From Tumebacillus flagellatus (GTDB lineage Bacteria; Bacillota; Bacilli; Tumebacillales; Tumebacillaceae), in contig NZ_JMIR01000003.1 of the NCBI RefSeq assembly GCF_000714935.1, forward strand, positions 62,001 to 126,000: 64,000 bases of DNA. The letters are read 5' to 3'. Numbering within the stretch: position 1 is the stretch's first letter; the number at the start of each line of letters is the position of its first letter. Made by a program: the position numbers and the translations under genes. Shown here piece after piece: positions 33,044 to 43,300 of the stretch. The notes under the pieces were generated by a model. The model was not told the origin of the DNA. It did no database searches and saw nothing but the letters and a program-made list of their open reading frames with translations.

Positions 33044-33592
33044 TTAAAGGTGTTTCTCGTCCAGTTCTTGCAAGAACGCATCCAGCCATTCCAGCTCCGC
33101 TTGGTGGTGCAGCCATCCGTTTTTGAGGATGTGCAGGGTGCTCCAATGCGCCGGTTCCTCTGTGCGCGAGAGCTCCTGCGCCAGTTGGTCGCGAAGTTTG
33201 GCGATGTGCTTGCGGCGTTTGAGCAACGCTTTGCGGATCGCCGCGACCTCTCCGTAGCGGGCAAACAACAGAGCGGGATAGAGCGGGTGAACTTGCACCG
33301 ACTCGCTTTCGAACTGCTTTTTCAACAGCTCTTGGAAGCGTTCCCGGCCTTGATCGGTGATGCGGTAGACGGTCTTGTCCGGACGTCGGCTGTCGTGGAC
33401 GACCTCCTTGACCGCGATGTCGCCGCGCTTGAGCAACATCTCGAAGTTGTAGTAGATCGTCCCGATGTTGAGCTTGACCACCCTCTCCATCGTCCGCTCG
33501 CGGAGGATTTGCATCACTTCATACGGATGCAAGTCTTCCGAGCAAAGCAGGCCGAGGATCAACAGGGGGACCGGGGTTCGCGCTTCCCTCAC
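33044..33592 (-). CDS. PadR family transcriptional regulator, second copy
   Basis: 182 residues with the PadR winged helix (PLLILGLLCSEDLHPYEVMQ, then 'GTIYYNFEMLLKRGDI') and a helical C-terminal domain. The GTG start overlaps the TGA stop of the upstream MFS exporter gene (GTGA), so the two are translationally coupled. It most likely regulates the MFS gene. It is only distantly similar to the PadR protein at 29216-29761. Confidence 0.85.
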   Translation of the reverse strand: MREARTPVPLLILGLLCSEDLHPYEVMQILRERTMERVVKLNIGTIYYNFEMLLKRGDIAVKEVVHDSRRPDKTVYRITDQGRERFQELLKKQFESESVQVHPLYPALLFARYGEVAAIRKALLKRRKHIAKLRDQLAQELSRTEEPAHWSTLHILKNGWLHHQAELEWLDAFLQELDEKHL

Positions 33593-35148
33593 ATCGATTG
33601 GGTTCCCTGTTCTTGCTGTTTAGCCGCTTTGCGTCTGTGGTAGCCCAGTTCCCCGCGGTCTCCTGCCACAAAGCCCAAGATCACACAAACGACCGCAAGG
33701 CCCAGAATCGCCCAGAAGATCAGATCCACGCCGTCACTGAGCGCCATTTGCAGCTTGTGATAGAGCTCTTGCGGAATGTTCTGCCGGCCGGCTTCCGAGA
33801 AGATCGAGTGCGGGTCTTTGAGCAGAGCGAGTTGCTCCGGCGGCAATTTCGTGCCTTGCAGCGCCGCTTCGGTGGTGTTGGAGATCTTCGTGTTGACGAT
33901 GATCGAGAGGAAGGAAACGCCCATCGCCATGCCGATGTTGCGGAAGAACGTGATCAACGAAGACGCGATGGAGACTTGGTCTTCGCGGACACAGCCTTGC
34001 ATCATCGCAATCGGAATCGGGAACAGCGGACCCATGCCGAGGCCCAAAATGACCATCGCCCAAACCACGTAGGAGCTGGAGGTGTCCAGACCCAGTCGGG
34101 TCAACATCCACGCTCCGATGATCATGATGATCGAACTGACGATTTGAATCGGGCGGTATGCAAAGCGCTGCATCAACGCGCCGCAAGCCCCCGAGCCGAA
34201 GATCAACCCGAACATCATCGGGGTGACCAAATTGCCCGCCTTCGAAGCGGTGCCGCCGATGACCCCTTGAATGAACAGCGGGATGTACGACGAAGCGCCC
34301 AGCAAGACTGCCCCCTGGAAAAGCGCGGTGAAGTTCGACGAGACGACTCCGTTGTCGCGGTAGAGATAGAGCGGAATGATCGGGTCTTTCGCCCGCTTTT
34401 CCACAGCCAAGAAGACGATCAACAGCACGACGGCGGCCGCCAGCAACGAGATGATCTGCCAAGAGCCCCATTCATACTGACGACCTGCCGTAGCCAGTGC
34501 GTACATCAAAGACAAAATCGAAAGAGTAAGCGTGAAAGAACCGAGGTAGTCGATGTGAACTTTCTGAGAGGTATCACGGGTTTTGAGGTTTTTGTAGAGG
34601 ACGAAGATGACGGCGAAGGAGACCAACCCGATCGGGATGTTGACGTAGAAAATCCAGTGCCAGGAGAGGTAGTCTGTGAAGTAGCCGCCGATGGTCGGGC
34701 CGATGGCGGACGAGAGCCCGAAGATCGCGGAGAAGATGCCCTGCATTTTCCCGCGCTGTTCACGAGGGAACAATTCGAACAGCATCGCATACGTGATCGG
34801 CATCATCGCGGCGGCGCCAAAGCCTTGCAGCGCGCGATAGCCGATCAATTGCTGCATCGAGTCGGCCGTCCCGGAGAGCAGGGAGCCGAGGATGAACACG
34901 AGCACGCCGAACAAGTAGAACTGTTTCTTGCCATAGAGGTCTGCGAGTTTGCCAAAGATCGGGATAAACGTGGTGGAAGTCAGCAAGTACGCGGAGAAGA
35001 CCCACGAGAAGATGTCCAGACGCCCGAGCTCGGCAACGACCGTCGGCATCGCCGTGGATACGATCGTGTTGTCCAGCGAAGCCATGAACATCCCCAGCGC
35101 CATCGCGGTGATGATCAGCCCGCGGTTGGACATTTGCGGTTGACTCAT
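33589..35148 (-). CDS. MFS drug exporter, DHA2 (EmrB/QacA, 14 helix) family
   Basis: 519 residues with 14 predicted helices. 'ALGMFMASLDNTIVSTAMPTVV' is the DHA2 motif in the first helix with its conserved Asp, followed by the motif A loop GKLADLYGKKQFYLFG and motif C-like IGPTIGGYFTDYLSW. Such pumps export lipophilic cations and antibiotics with proton antiport. GGAGG is seven bases before the ATG at 35148; a longer frame from 35259 runs through the promoter area. The PadR gene follows, overlapping. Confidence 0.9.
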   Translation of the reverse strand: MSQPQMSNRGLIITAMALGMFMASLDNTIVSTAMPTVVAELGRLDIFSWVFSAYLLTSTTFIPIFGKLADLYGKKQFYLFGVLVFILGSLLSGTADSMQQLIGYRALQGFGAAAMMPITYAMLFELFPREQRGKMQGIFSAIFGLSSAIGPTIGGYFTDYLSWHWIFYVNIPIGLVSFAVIFVLYKNLKTRDTSQKVHIDYLGSFTLTLSILSLMYALATAGRQYEWGSWQIISLLAAAVVLLIVFLAVEKRAKDPIIPLYLYRDNGVVSSNFTALFQGAVLLGASSYIPLFIQGVIGGTASKAGNLVTPMMFGLIFGSGACGALMQRFAYRPIQIVSSIIMIIGAWMLTRLGLDTSSSYVVWAMVILGLGMGPLFPIPIAMMQGCVREDQVSIASSLITFFRNIGMAMGVSFLSIIVNTKISNTTEAALQGTKLPPEQLALLKDPHSIFSEAGRQNIPQELYHKLQMALSDGVDLIFWAILGLAVVCVILGFVAGDRGELGYHRRKAAKQQEQGTQSM

Positions 35149-35307
35149 GAAGAAGCCTCCAATCTTATTATTCAAATTTGAGTACCTGTCTACGTCTATC
35201 CTACTATGTTTAGTCGAAAAAGAAATATGCCAAAAGTCAGTTATTAAGTAAAATTGCAATACATTAAAATATATTCTTACAAGAAATCATTCTCAGAAAA
35301 AAGGGCA

Positions 35308-35340
35308 AGAAAAAAGGCCCCCGGTTGCCCGAGGACCTTT
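35308..35340 (-). terminator. Terminator of the cold-shock gene
   Basis: On the minus strand AGGTCCTCGG pairs with CCGGGGGCCT around GCAA and ends in T6. Confidence 0.85.
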
Positions 35341-35359
35341 CACATTTGTAGGCGATAGC

Positions 35360-35560
35360 TTACAGCTTGTTAACGTTTGCAGCTTGAGCGCCGCGGTTGC
35401 CGGTTACGATCTCGAAGGAAACGCGTTGGCCTTCTTCGAGGGTCTTGAAGCCTTCGCCTTGGATTGCGGAGTAGTGAACGAACACGTCGTCGCCGCCTTC
35501 AACGGAGATGAAACCGTAGCCTTTTTCAGCGTTGAACCATTTAACAGTACCTTGTTGCAT
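35360..35560 (-). CDS. csp: Cold-shock protein, CspA/CspB family
   Basis: 66 residues. [20 protein letters not shown] and [15 protein letters not shown] are the RNP1 and RNP2 nucleic-acid binding motifs of the five-strand OB fold. It binds single-stranded RNA/DNA and helps translation at low temperature or on growth resumption. AGGAGG lies nine bases before the ATG. A long leader of over 100 bases precedes it, as in cold-inducible csp genes, and its promoter is near consensus. Confidence 0.96.
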   Translation of the reverse strand: MQQGTVKWFNAEKGYGFISVEGGDDVFVHYSAIQGEGFKTLEEGQRVSFEIVTGNRGAQAANVNKL

Positions 35561-35675
35561 GTGTGAAATACCTCCTGCGCGTTCTGATGAACGCGGTGTT
35601 ACCACTTGTTCGCAATTCTGTTTCAAGCATCCGTTGAAGCAAGATTGGCAAATGGCTGTCTCCTAGACATTTTTT

Positions 35676-35704
35676 ATGATACCAGCAGTTTCCCGATTTG
35701 TCAA
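35676..35704 (-). promoter_or_regulatory. Sigma-A promoter of the cold-shock gene
   Basis: On the minus strand TTGACA (35699-35704) and TATCAT (35676-35681) are 17 bases apart. The leader to the ATG is about 110 bases, which could fold in a temperature-dependent way. Confidence 0.8.
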
Positions 35705-35712
35705 ACACATTG

Positions 35713-37218
35713 TTAGATTTTGTAAATTGACTCGTACTTGGTTTCGAGGTACTCGATCAGATACTTCGGATTGATTTCTTCGCCCGTCGCGTCAAAGATG
35801 ATTTGCGCCGGTTGGCGGCTCTTGCCGTAGCGGTAGACGTTTTCGATCAGCCATTGTTTCAGCTCCGAGGTGTCGCCGGCAGCGACTTTTTCGCGGTAGT
35901 CCGGAATCGCGCGGGCAATCGCCGCTTGGAACTGCGCGGAGTAGATGTTGCCAAGCGAGTACGACGCAAAATAGCCGAACGAGCCGCCCGCCCAGTGGAT
36001 GTCTTGCAGGACGCCGGTGGTGTCGTTCTCCGGTCGGATGCCGAGGTACTCCTCCATCTTCTCGTTCCAGATGCGCGGGAGATCGGCGACGGCGATGTTG
36101 CCGTTGATCAGGTCTTTCTCGATTTCGTAGCGGATCATAATATGCAGGTTGTAGGTCAACTCGTCGGCGTCCACACGGATCAGGGACGGCTCCACGAGGT
36201 TGATGGCGTCGTAGAACTCGTCGACGGAAACGCCTTCAAACTGCTGCGGGAAACGAGCTTTGAGATCATCGTAGTAGCGGCTCCAGAATTCGCGGCTTCT
36301 GCCAATCATGTTCTCCCAGAAACGCGATTGCGATTCATGGATGCCCATCGAGGTGCCGGTCGCGAGGAACGTGCCGATCAAGTCCTTGGAGATGTTCTGT
36401 TCGTACATCGCGTGCCCGCACTCGTGGATGGTGCCGAACAGCGACGATTGCATGTCGTTCGGGTTGAAGCGCGTGGTGATGCGCACGTCGCCCGGGTTCA
36501 AGCCGATCGCAAACGGATGCGCGCTCTCGTCGAGGCGGCCCGCTTCAAAGTCGTACCCCAACTGGGTGAGGATGAATTCGCAGAACTTGCGCTGATCGGC
36601 TTTCGGGAACTCTTGGTTCAAGAAGTCGCGGCGGACTTGTTCGCGCTCGGAAATTTTCTTGACGAGCGCCACGGTGCGCTCACGAAGCGGCGCGAAGATC
36701 GCGTCGATTTTCGCCACGGTCATGCCCGGCTCGTATTGGTCGAGCAGCGTGTCGTATTTGTTTTCGTCGTAGCCCCACAGCTCGATGAACTCGCGAACCG
36801 TATCCACGATTTTCTCCAAGTGCGGGCGGAACGATTCGAAGTCGTTCTTGGCTTTCGCTTCTTGCCAAGCGTATTCGGCTTTGGAGGTCAGCACCACGAA
36901 ATCTTGGTACTTTTGCGGCGGGATCTTCTTGGAGCGGTCGTATTCTTTCTTGCGTTCGAGGACGGAAGCGCGTGTGATCTCGTCAAGCGTTTCCAACACG
37001 TCCGGCTGGGTCAATTCGGCGAGGTATCGGCCCATCTCTTCGGAGACGCTCAATTTGAATTGATCGCCGGAGAGCATGCCGACGACTTCCGAACGCTGCT
37101 CCACGCCTTTCTTCGGAGTGCCGGTGCGCAGGTCCCAGAACATCAGCGCGGTCGCTTCTTCCAACTGCTTCATGCGTTTCACAAGTGCTTTGAAGTTCTC
37201 AATCGTGGTAGCAGACAT
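35713..37218 (-). CDS. Carboxypeptidase, M32 (Taq) family
   Basis: 501 residues, typical for thermostable carboxypeptidase 1. The zinc motif HECGH is at residues 265-269 in 'TIHECGHAMYEQNI', followed by 'GTSMGIHESQSRFWENMIGRS', the M32 signature with the third zinc ligand Glu. It removes C-terminal residues from peptides in the cytosol; there is no signal peptide. AAGGAA precedes the ATG at 37218. It has no obvious operon partner. Confidence 0.93.
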   Translation of the reverse strand: MSATTIENFKALVKRMKQLEEATALMFWDLRTGTPKKGVEQRSEVVGMLSGDQFKLSVSEEMGRYLAELTQPDVLETLDEITRASVLERKKEYDRSKKIPPQKYQDFVVLTSKAEYAWQEAKAKNDFESFRPHLEKIVDTVREFIELWGYDENKYDTLLDQYEPGMTVAKIDAIFAPLRERTVALVKKISEREQVRRDFLNQEFPKADQRKFCEFILTQLGYDFEAGRLDESAHPFAIGLNPGDVRITTRFNPNDMQSSLFGTIHECGHAMYEQNISKDLIGTFLATGTSMGIHESQSRFWENMIGRSREFWSRYYDDLKARFPQQFEGVSVDEFYDAINLVEPSLIRVDADELTYNLHIMIRYEIEKDLINGNIAVADLPRIWNEKMEEYLGIRPENDTTGVLQDIHWAGGSFGYFASYSLGNIYSAQFQAAIARAIPDYREKVAAGDTSELKQWLIENVYRYGKSRQPAQIIFDATGEEINPKYLIEYLETKYESIYKI

Positions 37219-37357
37219 TTGTTCCTTCCCCCATCTATGTAAGAATACTCCCAATGTACAGTGCCGTGTCGGAATTGTCCAGCAATAACAGGAACTTCCC
37301 GCCAAGGAAAAAAAGACCGCATCCGCCGGGGACACGGTCTTTTTCAAGTAAGAAGTG

Positions 37358-40305
37358 TTACTTCAAGAGGTCGTGAGAAAGCAGATAGTCGATGTTGGCG
37401 TTGAGCACGGCGGCGGCGTTGTCGGTGAGTTGGCCGGTCGTCACCCCTTTGTTCAAGATGTCTTGCAACTGCTTGAGGTGTTTCGTGGCTTGCGTCGTGT
37501 CTCCTTTGGTCAAGAAGCTTTGCACCGTATCGAGCTTGGCATCGATCGAGGTGTGGATGCCTTTGTTTTTGATCTGCTTTTCGTCGTCCAAGCGCGCGGT
37601 GAGGTTCTTGATCGTCGGGATCGACGTCTCGATGAGGAACGTTTGGTTTTGTTCCCAAACGTTGCCCGCTTTGTCGATGACGCGCGCCAAGATGCGGTGC
37701 GCGCCAAGGCCGAGCGGCAGAGCGTTGATCTCCGAGCCCGACGCGATGCGGTTTTCGTCCAAGATGAGGTCTTGAGACGCGATACCCGACACCGTGTCGG
37801 TGCCGGTCAGCGTGAAGGCCAGCGACCCGTCGATCATGATGTTGTGCACGGACGGCCCGCCGCTTTGCGTGAGCGTGGCGGTCGGAGCGGTCTTGTCAAT
37901 TTTGACGGTGATCGTCTTGGCGTCTTCCACGTTGCCGCGGTTGTCCACCGAACGGTACGCGAGCGTCGTCGTCCCTTCTGTCGTCAACGTGAGCGGCGCT
38001 GTGTACGGCTGGAACGCCCCCCCCGGCGTCTGTTGGACTTCGATGCGGGCGACGCCGCTTTGGTCGTCCGTGGCGGTCAGCGTGACGGTGACGTTCTCGC
38101 GGAACCACCCGTCGTTGCTCGGCGAGCCGGACAAGCCAAACGACGTGACGGGCGGCACGACATCCACTTGCTCGAAGTCGTTCGGTGCCGTGACGCGCAA
38201 GAGGAAGCCGGCCTTCGCATTCGACGAAACGCCGGAAATGGTCACCGCTTGTCCCTCTCGGAACGGGAACGCCGTCTGCGTAAGTCCCGTGCGCGCGTCG
38301 ACGCGAACGTGCGTGGTCGCTCCCGCCGTGTTCACCGCGTCAAATTCAAACGACCCCGCCGGCTGCGACGACGTGATGTTTTTGATCGTGACGTTTTGCA
38401 ACGTGACTTGTTGGCCTTGATTTTGCTCGCTAAGCGCCGTGACGACCGTTCTGGCGGGCAGGTTGGCAGTTCCTTTTTTTCCATATAGAGCGGGTTGGAG
38501 ATTTCCAGTTCGTTGTTGTACGGCACGATCGGGCCGGCGACGAGCACGCGGTCGCCCGGTTGATATCCGCTGGTGTTTTGGTACACGTAGACTCCTGCGG
38601 TGTCGTCTTGGATGTAGAACGCTTGACCTCCGTAGATGCCGGGCGGTGTGGTCACCACGCCTTCCACGGTAACGACGGTATTCGCCGGACGCGTGCGGGC
38701 ATCGGAGACGGCGATCTTCGCCGGGATCGGCGGCTGGTCTTTGGGCAGCGCTTCCGCCGGAACGTCGCCGAGCGTGACCGTTTCCGTCTTCAGCGCGTTG
38801 CTGCCTTGGCGCAAGCGCAAAGTCGCGCCTCCGGTCGCACCCGGTTTCAGCTTCAGCGTCAAATCGCGGACGGCGTGTCCGAACCCGTCGGCCGTCAGCG
38901 CAAACGGCGCGCTGTATCCATAGGAAGCCGGGTACGTGCCGTCCGGGTTCTGCACCATCCCGATCTGCGTGCCGCCTGCCAAGTACACGCCGATGTTGAA
39001 GTTGCTGACCGTCGAGCCCGGCGAGAGGTTGTCGGCAACCACGCGGATTTGGAACTCCTGTCCGTTGTTCGGCAGAGTGGCTTGCTTCACCGTGGAGTAC
39101 GTCGGGTTCGCAGCCGTAGCTTGCGCGGAACCGTAGGAGCCCGCTTTGAACGTCGACGGGTCGTACCATTTATAGCCCGTCTCCGGCGGCGCCCACGGTT
39201 CGGCAGCCGGTTCGGTCGTCGCTTGCGGAGTTTCCATCGGCAAGAGTTGCGTCGGCTGATCGAGCGGGATGCCCGCTTGTTCGAACGAAGTGTAAGATTC
39301 TTTTTTGGCGAGCCAGTTCACGAGGTTGACGAAATAGGCGGCGTCGTTTTGTTCTTTCCACCCGTCGTAGGTGGTTTTCGGCTTGCCGTTTTCTTCTTTC
39401 AAATATTTCGGCGTGGCGTCTTCCACCGGAGAGGAGTCGCCGATAAACGCCGCTTTGCCCGCTCCGACTTTGGCGATTGCGGAGAACGGACCTTCTGCCG
39501 TGCCCCCGCCGGAATAAACGCCTTGGTCGACCGCGCTCGCCCACGATTCGTTGGTTTGCGGCAGATAGACGAGGCCCTTCGCTTTTTTCGGATCGAGGAT
39601 GGCGAGCGTGGAGCCTGCGTGCATCGCCACGGCGTTCACGCCTTGCGTGATGCCAAACGATTGCTCCGGCGGCACGATGTTGGTGGCGTTGATGTCGCCG
39701 AGCGCGTTATAGCGAAAGCGCACGCCGAAGTTCGTCGCCAGCCAGTCGGAGCTTTGGACGTTTTGCATGGCGGTGGAATTGCGCTCTTCGTCGCTCATGC
39801 CTTTCGCCGGATCGTCCCAGGCCCCGCGCCGGAAGCCGTTCATGACTTCGGAGGCGTCCCAGCGGTTTTTGTTGCGGTCGGCGTTGTAATGGTCCGCGAT
39901 GAAAAAAATCGAACCTCCGCCTTGGACGTACTGGAGCATCGCTTGCTGCTCCGACACTTTATAAGGAATGTTCGCTTCGCCGATGACGAACACGTCGTAC
40001 GGTTGCAGATCGGCGAGCGTGATGGCCGTGGTTTTGCGCAGTTCTTTGACATAGTAGCCCGCGTTGGCCAGGCCGTTGGCGAAATCGGAGAAACCGCCGT
40101 CGATGACCCAGTCCGCCGCTCCGGCCGTTTGGCCGTGCGTGTTGTCGAAGAGAATTTTTTTGCCTGCGTTTTCGTTGCTGACTTTCGGGTTCAAGTAGGG
40201 CGCCGGATCGTTCGGGCCCTCGGCGTGGACGCTGGCAGCCGGAATCAGCGGCAGGGTCAGCGTCATGGCGAGCAGCGCAGACATGGCAAGCCGTAGAAAC
40301 TTCAC
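37358..40305 (-). pseudogene. Secreted multidomain protein, paralogue A, with one frameshift
   Basis: Read through the shift it would be about 980 residues. The N-terminal frame (38332-40305) has a signal peptide (VKFLRLAMSALLAMTLTLPL, cleaved after VHA), a DUF4350/GATase-like domain (KILFDNTHGQTAGAADWVID to about residue 270), a beta-sandwich and an OB-fold-like domain. At a run of seven A (38474-38480 as T) the frame breaks after NPLYMEKK; the continuation (37358-38490) carries a second OB-like domain, OmpL47-type Ig repeats (SVDNRGNVE) and a FIMAH-type C-terminus (KHLKQLQDIL). One extra A would restore the frame seen in paralogue C. GTG at 40305 follows GGAGGTG. Confidence 0.75.
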
Positions 40306-40359
40306 TCGTAGATGCACCTCCATGCGGATTGCAAGATGAACGTAGTATCTGCAGTGAAC

Positions 40360-40397
40360 AAAAAAACCCTCTCCCAGATTGGGAGAGGGTTTTTTTC
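40360..40397 (-). terminator. Terminator after paralogue B
   Basis: AACCCTCTCCC and GGGAGAGGGTT pair around AGATT, with seven T on the minus strand. T runs on both sides make it potentially bidirectional. Confidence 0.85.
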
Positions 40398-40398
40398 A

Positions 40399-43300
40399 CT
40401 ATTGGAGGTACTTCATGGACTGCAGCGCGCGGAAGAGGATCGTTGCGCTCTGGGCGCGGTCCGCTTGCTGTGCCGGAGAGAATTGTCCTGCGTCGGTGCC
40501 TTTGATGATGCCTGCAAAAACGGCATAGGCAGCAGCTTCCTTCGCCCAGCCTTCGATTTGCGTGTTGTCTTGGTACGCGGAGAGGTACTGCGCTTGTTCT
40601 GCAGCGGTCAGCGATTTGGTCGCGCCGGACAGTTGCAGCGTACGGTAGATCATCGCCGCCATCTCTTCGCGGGAGATCTCTTGGTTCGGACGGAACGTGC
40701 CGTCTTCGTAGCCGGAGATCAGGCCGAGATCATGAGCGGTTTCCACGTTCGCCGCGTAGTAGGAATCGCCTGCCACGTCCTTGAAGGTGGAAGTTTCCGC
40801 GTTGCTCGGGAGCACGCCCAGCGCGCGCACCAGCAAGGTGGCGAAGTCGGCGCGGGTGACTCGCGCGTTCGGGTCGTACGTCGTGTCGGATTTGCCCGAG
40901 ACGATGAATTTGTTCGCGAGGGTGTTGATCGCGTTCAACGCATAGGAGTCCGCGTCCACGTCGGAGAACGATTTGTCACTTTGCACGACGGTGTAGATCA
41001 TGTTGCTGTGTTGCTTTTGGAACGTTGCTTGGGTGGAACCGTCTGCCGTGTTGAACACGGTCGGCACCGGATAAACTGCTTTGGTTTGCGGGTCGATCAT
41101 CAGGCCTGCGAGGTGCCCGTTGCCCACGGAGGACGCGGAAGCCGGCAGGGTGACGGTCGGTTTGAGCGCCAGGTCTAGGCTGTGTGCTTGTCCGTTGGCG
41201 TCGGTTGCGGAAACTTCGACGGAGATCGGGTTCACGAGTGCCGCGGCCCCTTTGCCCAGTTTGGACGTTGCGTCTGCCGCCGAAGCGGAGTCAAGTTGGT
41301 TCACTTTGACAGAAACTTTCGAGGAGTCGAGAGAAAGTCCGAGCTTCTCGAACGCTTGCTTCACAGCGTCAACCGGAAGAGCGAGCGTTGCCGCGTCCGT
41401 TTTGAGGACGAGGCTCGAACCGGATTGAGCGGTCAGCGCTTGGAACGCTTTGGCGTCGAGTTCGGTCACGTTGCCTTGGCCGGTGAGATCGATGGTGACT
41501 TGCTTGCCGTTTTTCAGAGCGTCGGTGATCAACTCTTCCAGTTTGGTTTCGTTGATGACCGCTTTGCCGTTGCCCGGGATGACGAGTTTGTCATCGTTGG
41601 TCGGAGCCGGGTCTTTTTCCGGTTCCGGATTCGGAGTAGGCTTCGGGTCCGGGGTCGGCGTCGGGTCCGGAGTCGGGTCCGGAGTAGGCGTCGGGTCCGG
41701 GGTCGGGTCCGGAATCGGAGTCGGATCCGGAATCGGATTTGCGAGAACCAGATCACTTGCTTTCGTGGTGCGCAGCAGGAAGCCGTTGTTGGTGATCGAA
41801 GCTGCCCCGCTGATGTTGATGACGTCGCCCGCTTTGAAGTCCTGCAGGAAATTGTCACTGGTGTAGCCCGTACGGGAGTCGATGCGAACGTGCGTCGTGG
41901 TCTGATCAGCCGCGACCACATCGAATTCGATGTTTTTGAAGCTGTCCGGCGTGCCGATGTTCTGTACGGTCACTCCGTTCAATTGCACGTATTGCCCTTG
42001 GTTGGTGGCATTCACCGCGTTGACAACAGCCGGAGACGGAGCGCCTTGGCTTGCCTGAATCACGTTGACAGAACCTGCCGTCATGTTGCCAAGTTCCAGC
42101 TCTTGGTTGAAAGAGGTCAAATCGCCCGTGACAGACACGACATCCCCCGGGTTGACAACCGTGTTGCCTTGGTAGACGTACATGCCGCCGGTGCCGTCTT
42201 GCATGTAGAACGCTTTGCTGCCGTACAGACCGGACTTGGTCGTGACGGTACCTTGAAGCGTGACGGTGTCACCCAAGGTTTTCGCACGTGCCGTACCGAC
42301 CGGGATGGCGAAGGAAGTCGCAACCGCAGCGCTCGGATCGAGCGTGATCGCTTTGGTCAGCACCGCGTTGCCGTTTTGCTTGATGCGGAAGTTCGCAGCA
42401 CCTGCCGTCGCTGCCGAATTGATCTTCACCCACAGATCTTTGTAGGCATGCCCGTTGTTGTCATACGTAACGCTAAACGGTGCGCTGTACGCATACGACG
42501 TCGGGAACGTCTGCCCGCCGTCGACGCTCACTTTCGCAATCTGCGGAGTGCCTTGGTACAGGCCGACGGTGATCGAACTCAACGTCGTGCCCGGTTGTCC
42601 GCCGCTGAATTGCAGACGAACCGGAATCGGAGTGTCGGTATTGGCAAAAGCAGACGGCAGATACGCGTCATACTTGGCTTGATACTGGATGGTCGCACCG
42701 CCGTAAGAGCCCGGTTTGAATGTGGATTGATCGTACCACTTGTACCCTGCCACCGGTTGCGACCACGGTTCCGCTTGCGGTTCCGTCGAGTCTGCCGGGT
42801 TTTCCATCGGCAAGAGCGGAGTCGGATTGTCCAACGTCAGACCCGGATATTGATCCAGAGAGGTCTTGTCCGTTTCGGCAGTGGCCAACCAAGAAACGAT
42901 ATTGTTCAAGAGAGTTGCATCGTCTTCTTCCTTGAAGCCGTCGTACGTCGTTTTCGTTTTGCCGGTGTCTTCGCGCAGATACTTCGGCGTCGAGTCTTCA
43001 ACCGCCGATGAGTCGCCGATGAACGCCGCTTTGCCCATCCCGACTTTCGAGATCGCAACAAACGGACCTTCCGCGATGCCGCCGTTTTCGTAGACGCCTT
43101 GGTCAACCGCATTCGGCCACGCGTTGGCGGAAGTAAGGGTCGGCAAATACGCGATCCCTTTTGCTTTGGTCGGGTCCAAGATCGCAAGCGTTCCGCCTGC
43201 GTGGATCGCCACGCGATTTACACCGTTGGTGATCCCAAACGATTGGTCGGGCGGTACGATGTTATCAGCCGCCAAACCAGGTTTCGAGGTATCTTCGTTC

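Noticed and set aside
31416-33146. A 576-residue minus-strand open frame opposite the RND pump
   Set aside because: It is His/Arg/Asp-rich without domains and crosses the terminator between two real genes.
33598-35181. A 527-residue plus-strand open frame opposite the MFS exporter
   Set aside because: Shadow frame; charged composition, no motif, and the exporter on the other strand is unmistakable.
35561-35675. Cold-shock leader as a possible riboswitch
   Set aside because: No riboswitch class can be recognised; a long leader is normal for csp genes.
37358-40305. Programmed frameshifting as the explanation for the seven-A run
   Set aside because: The paralogue without the run is one continuous frame and there is no stimulatory structure that I can see; error or recent mutation is simpler.
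41600-41745. CRISPR-like repeat
   Set aside because: The units are short, in frame and encode a DPTP linker; there are no unique spacers of constant length.
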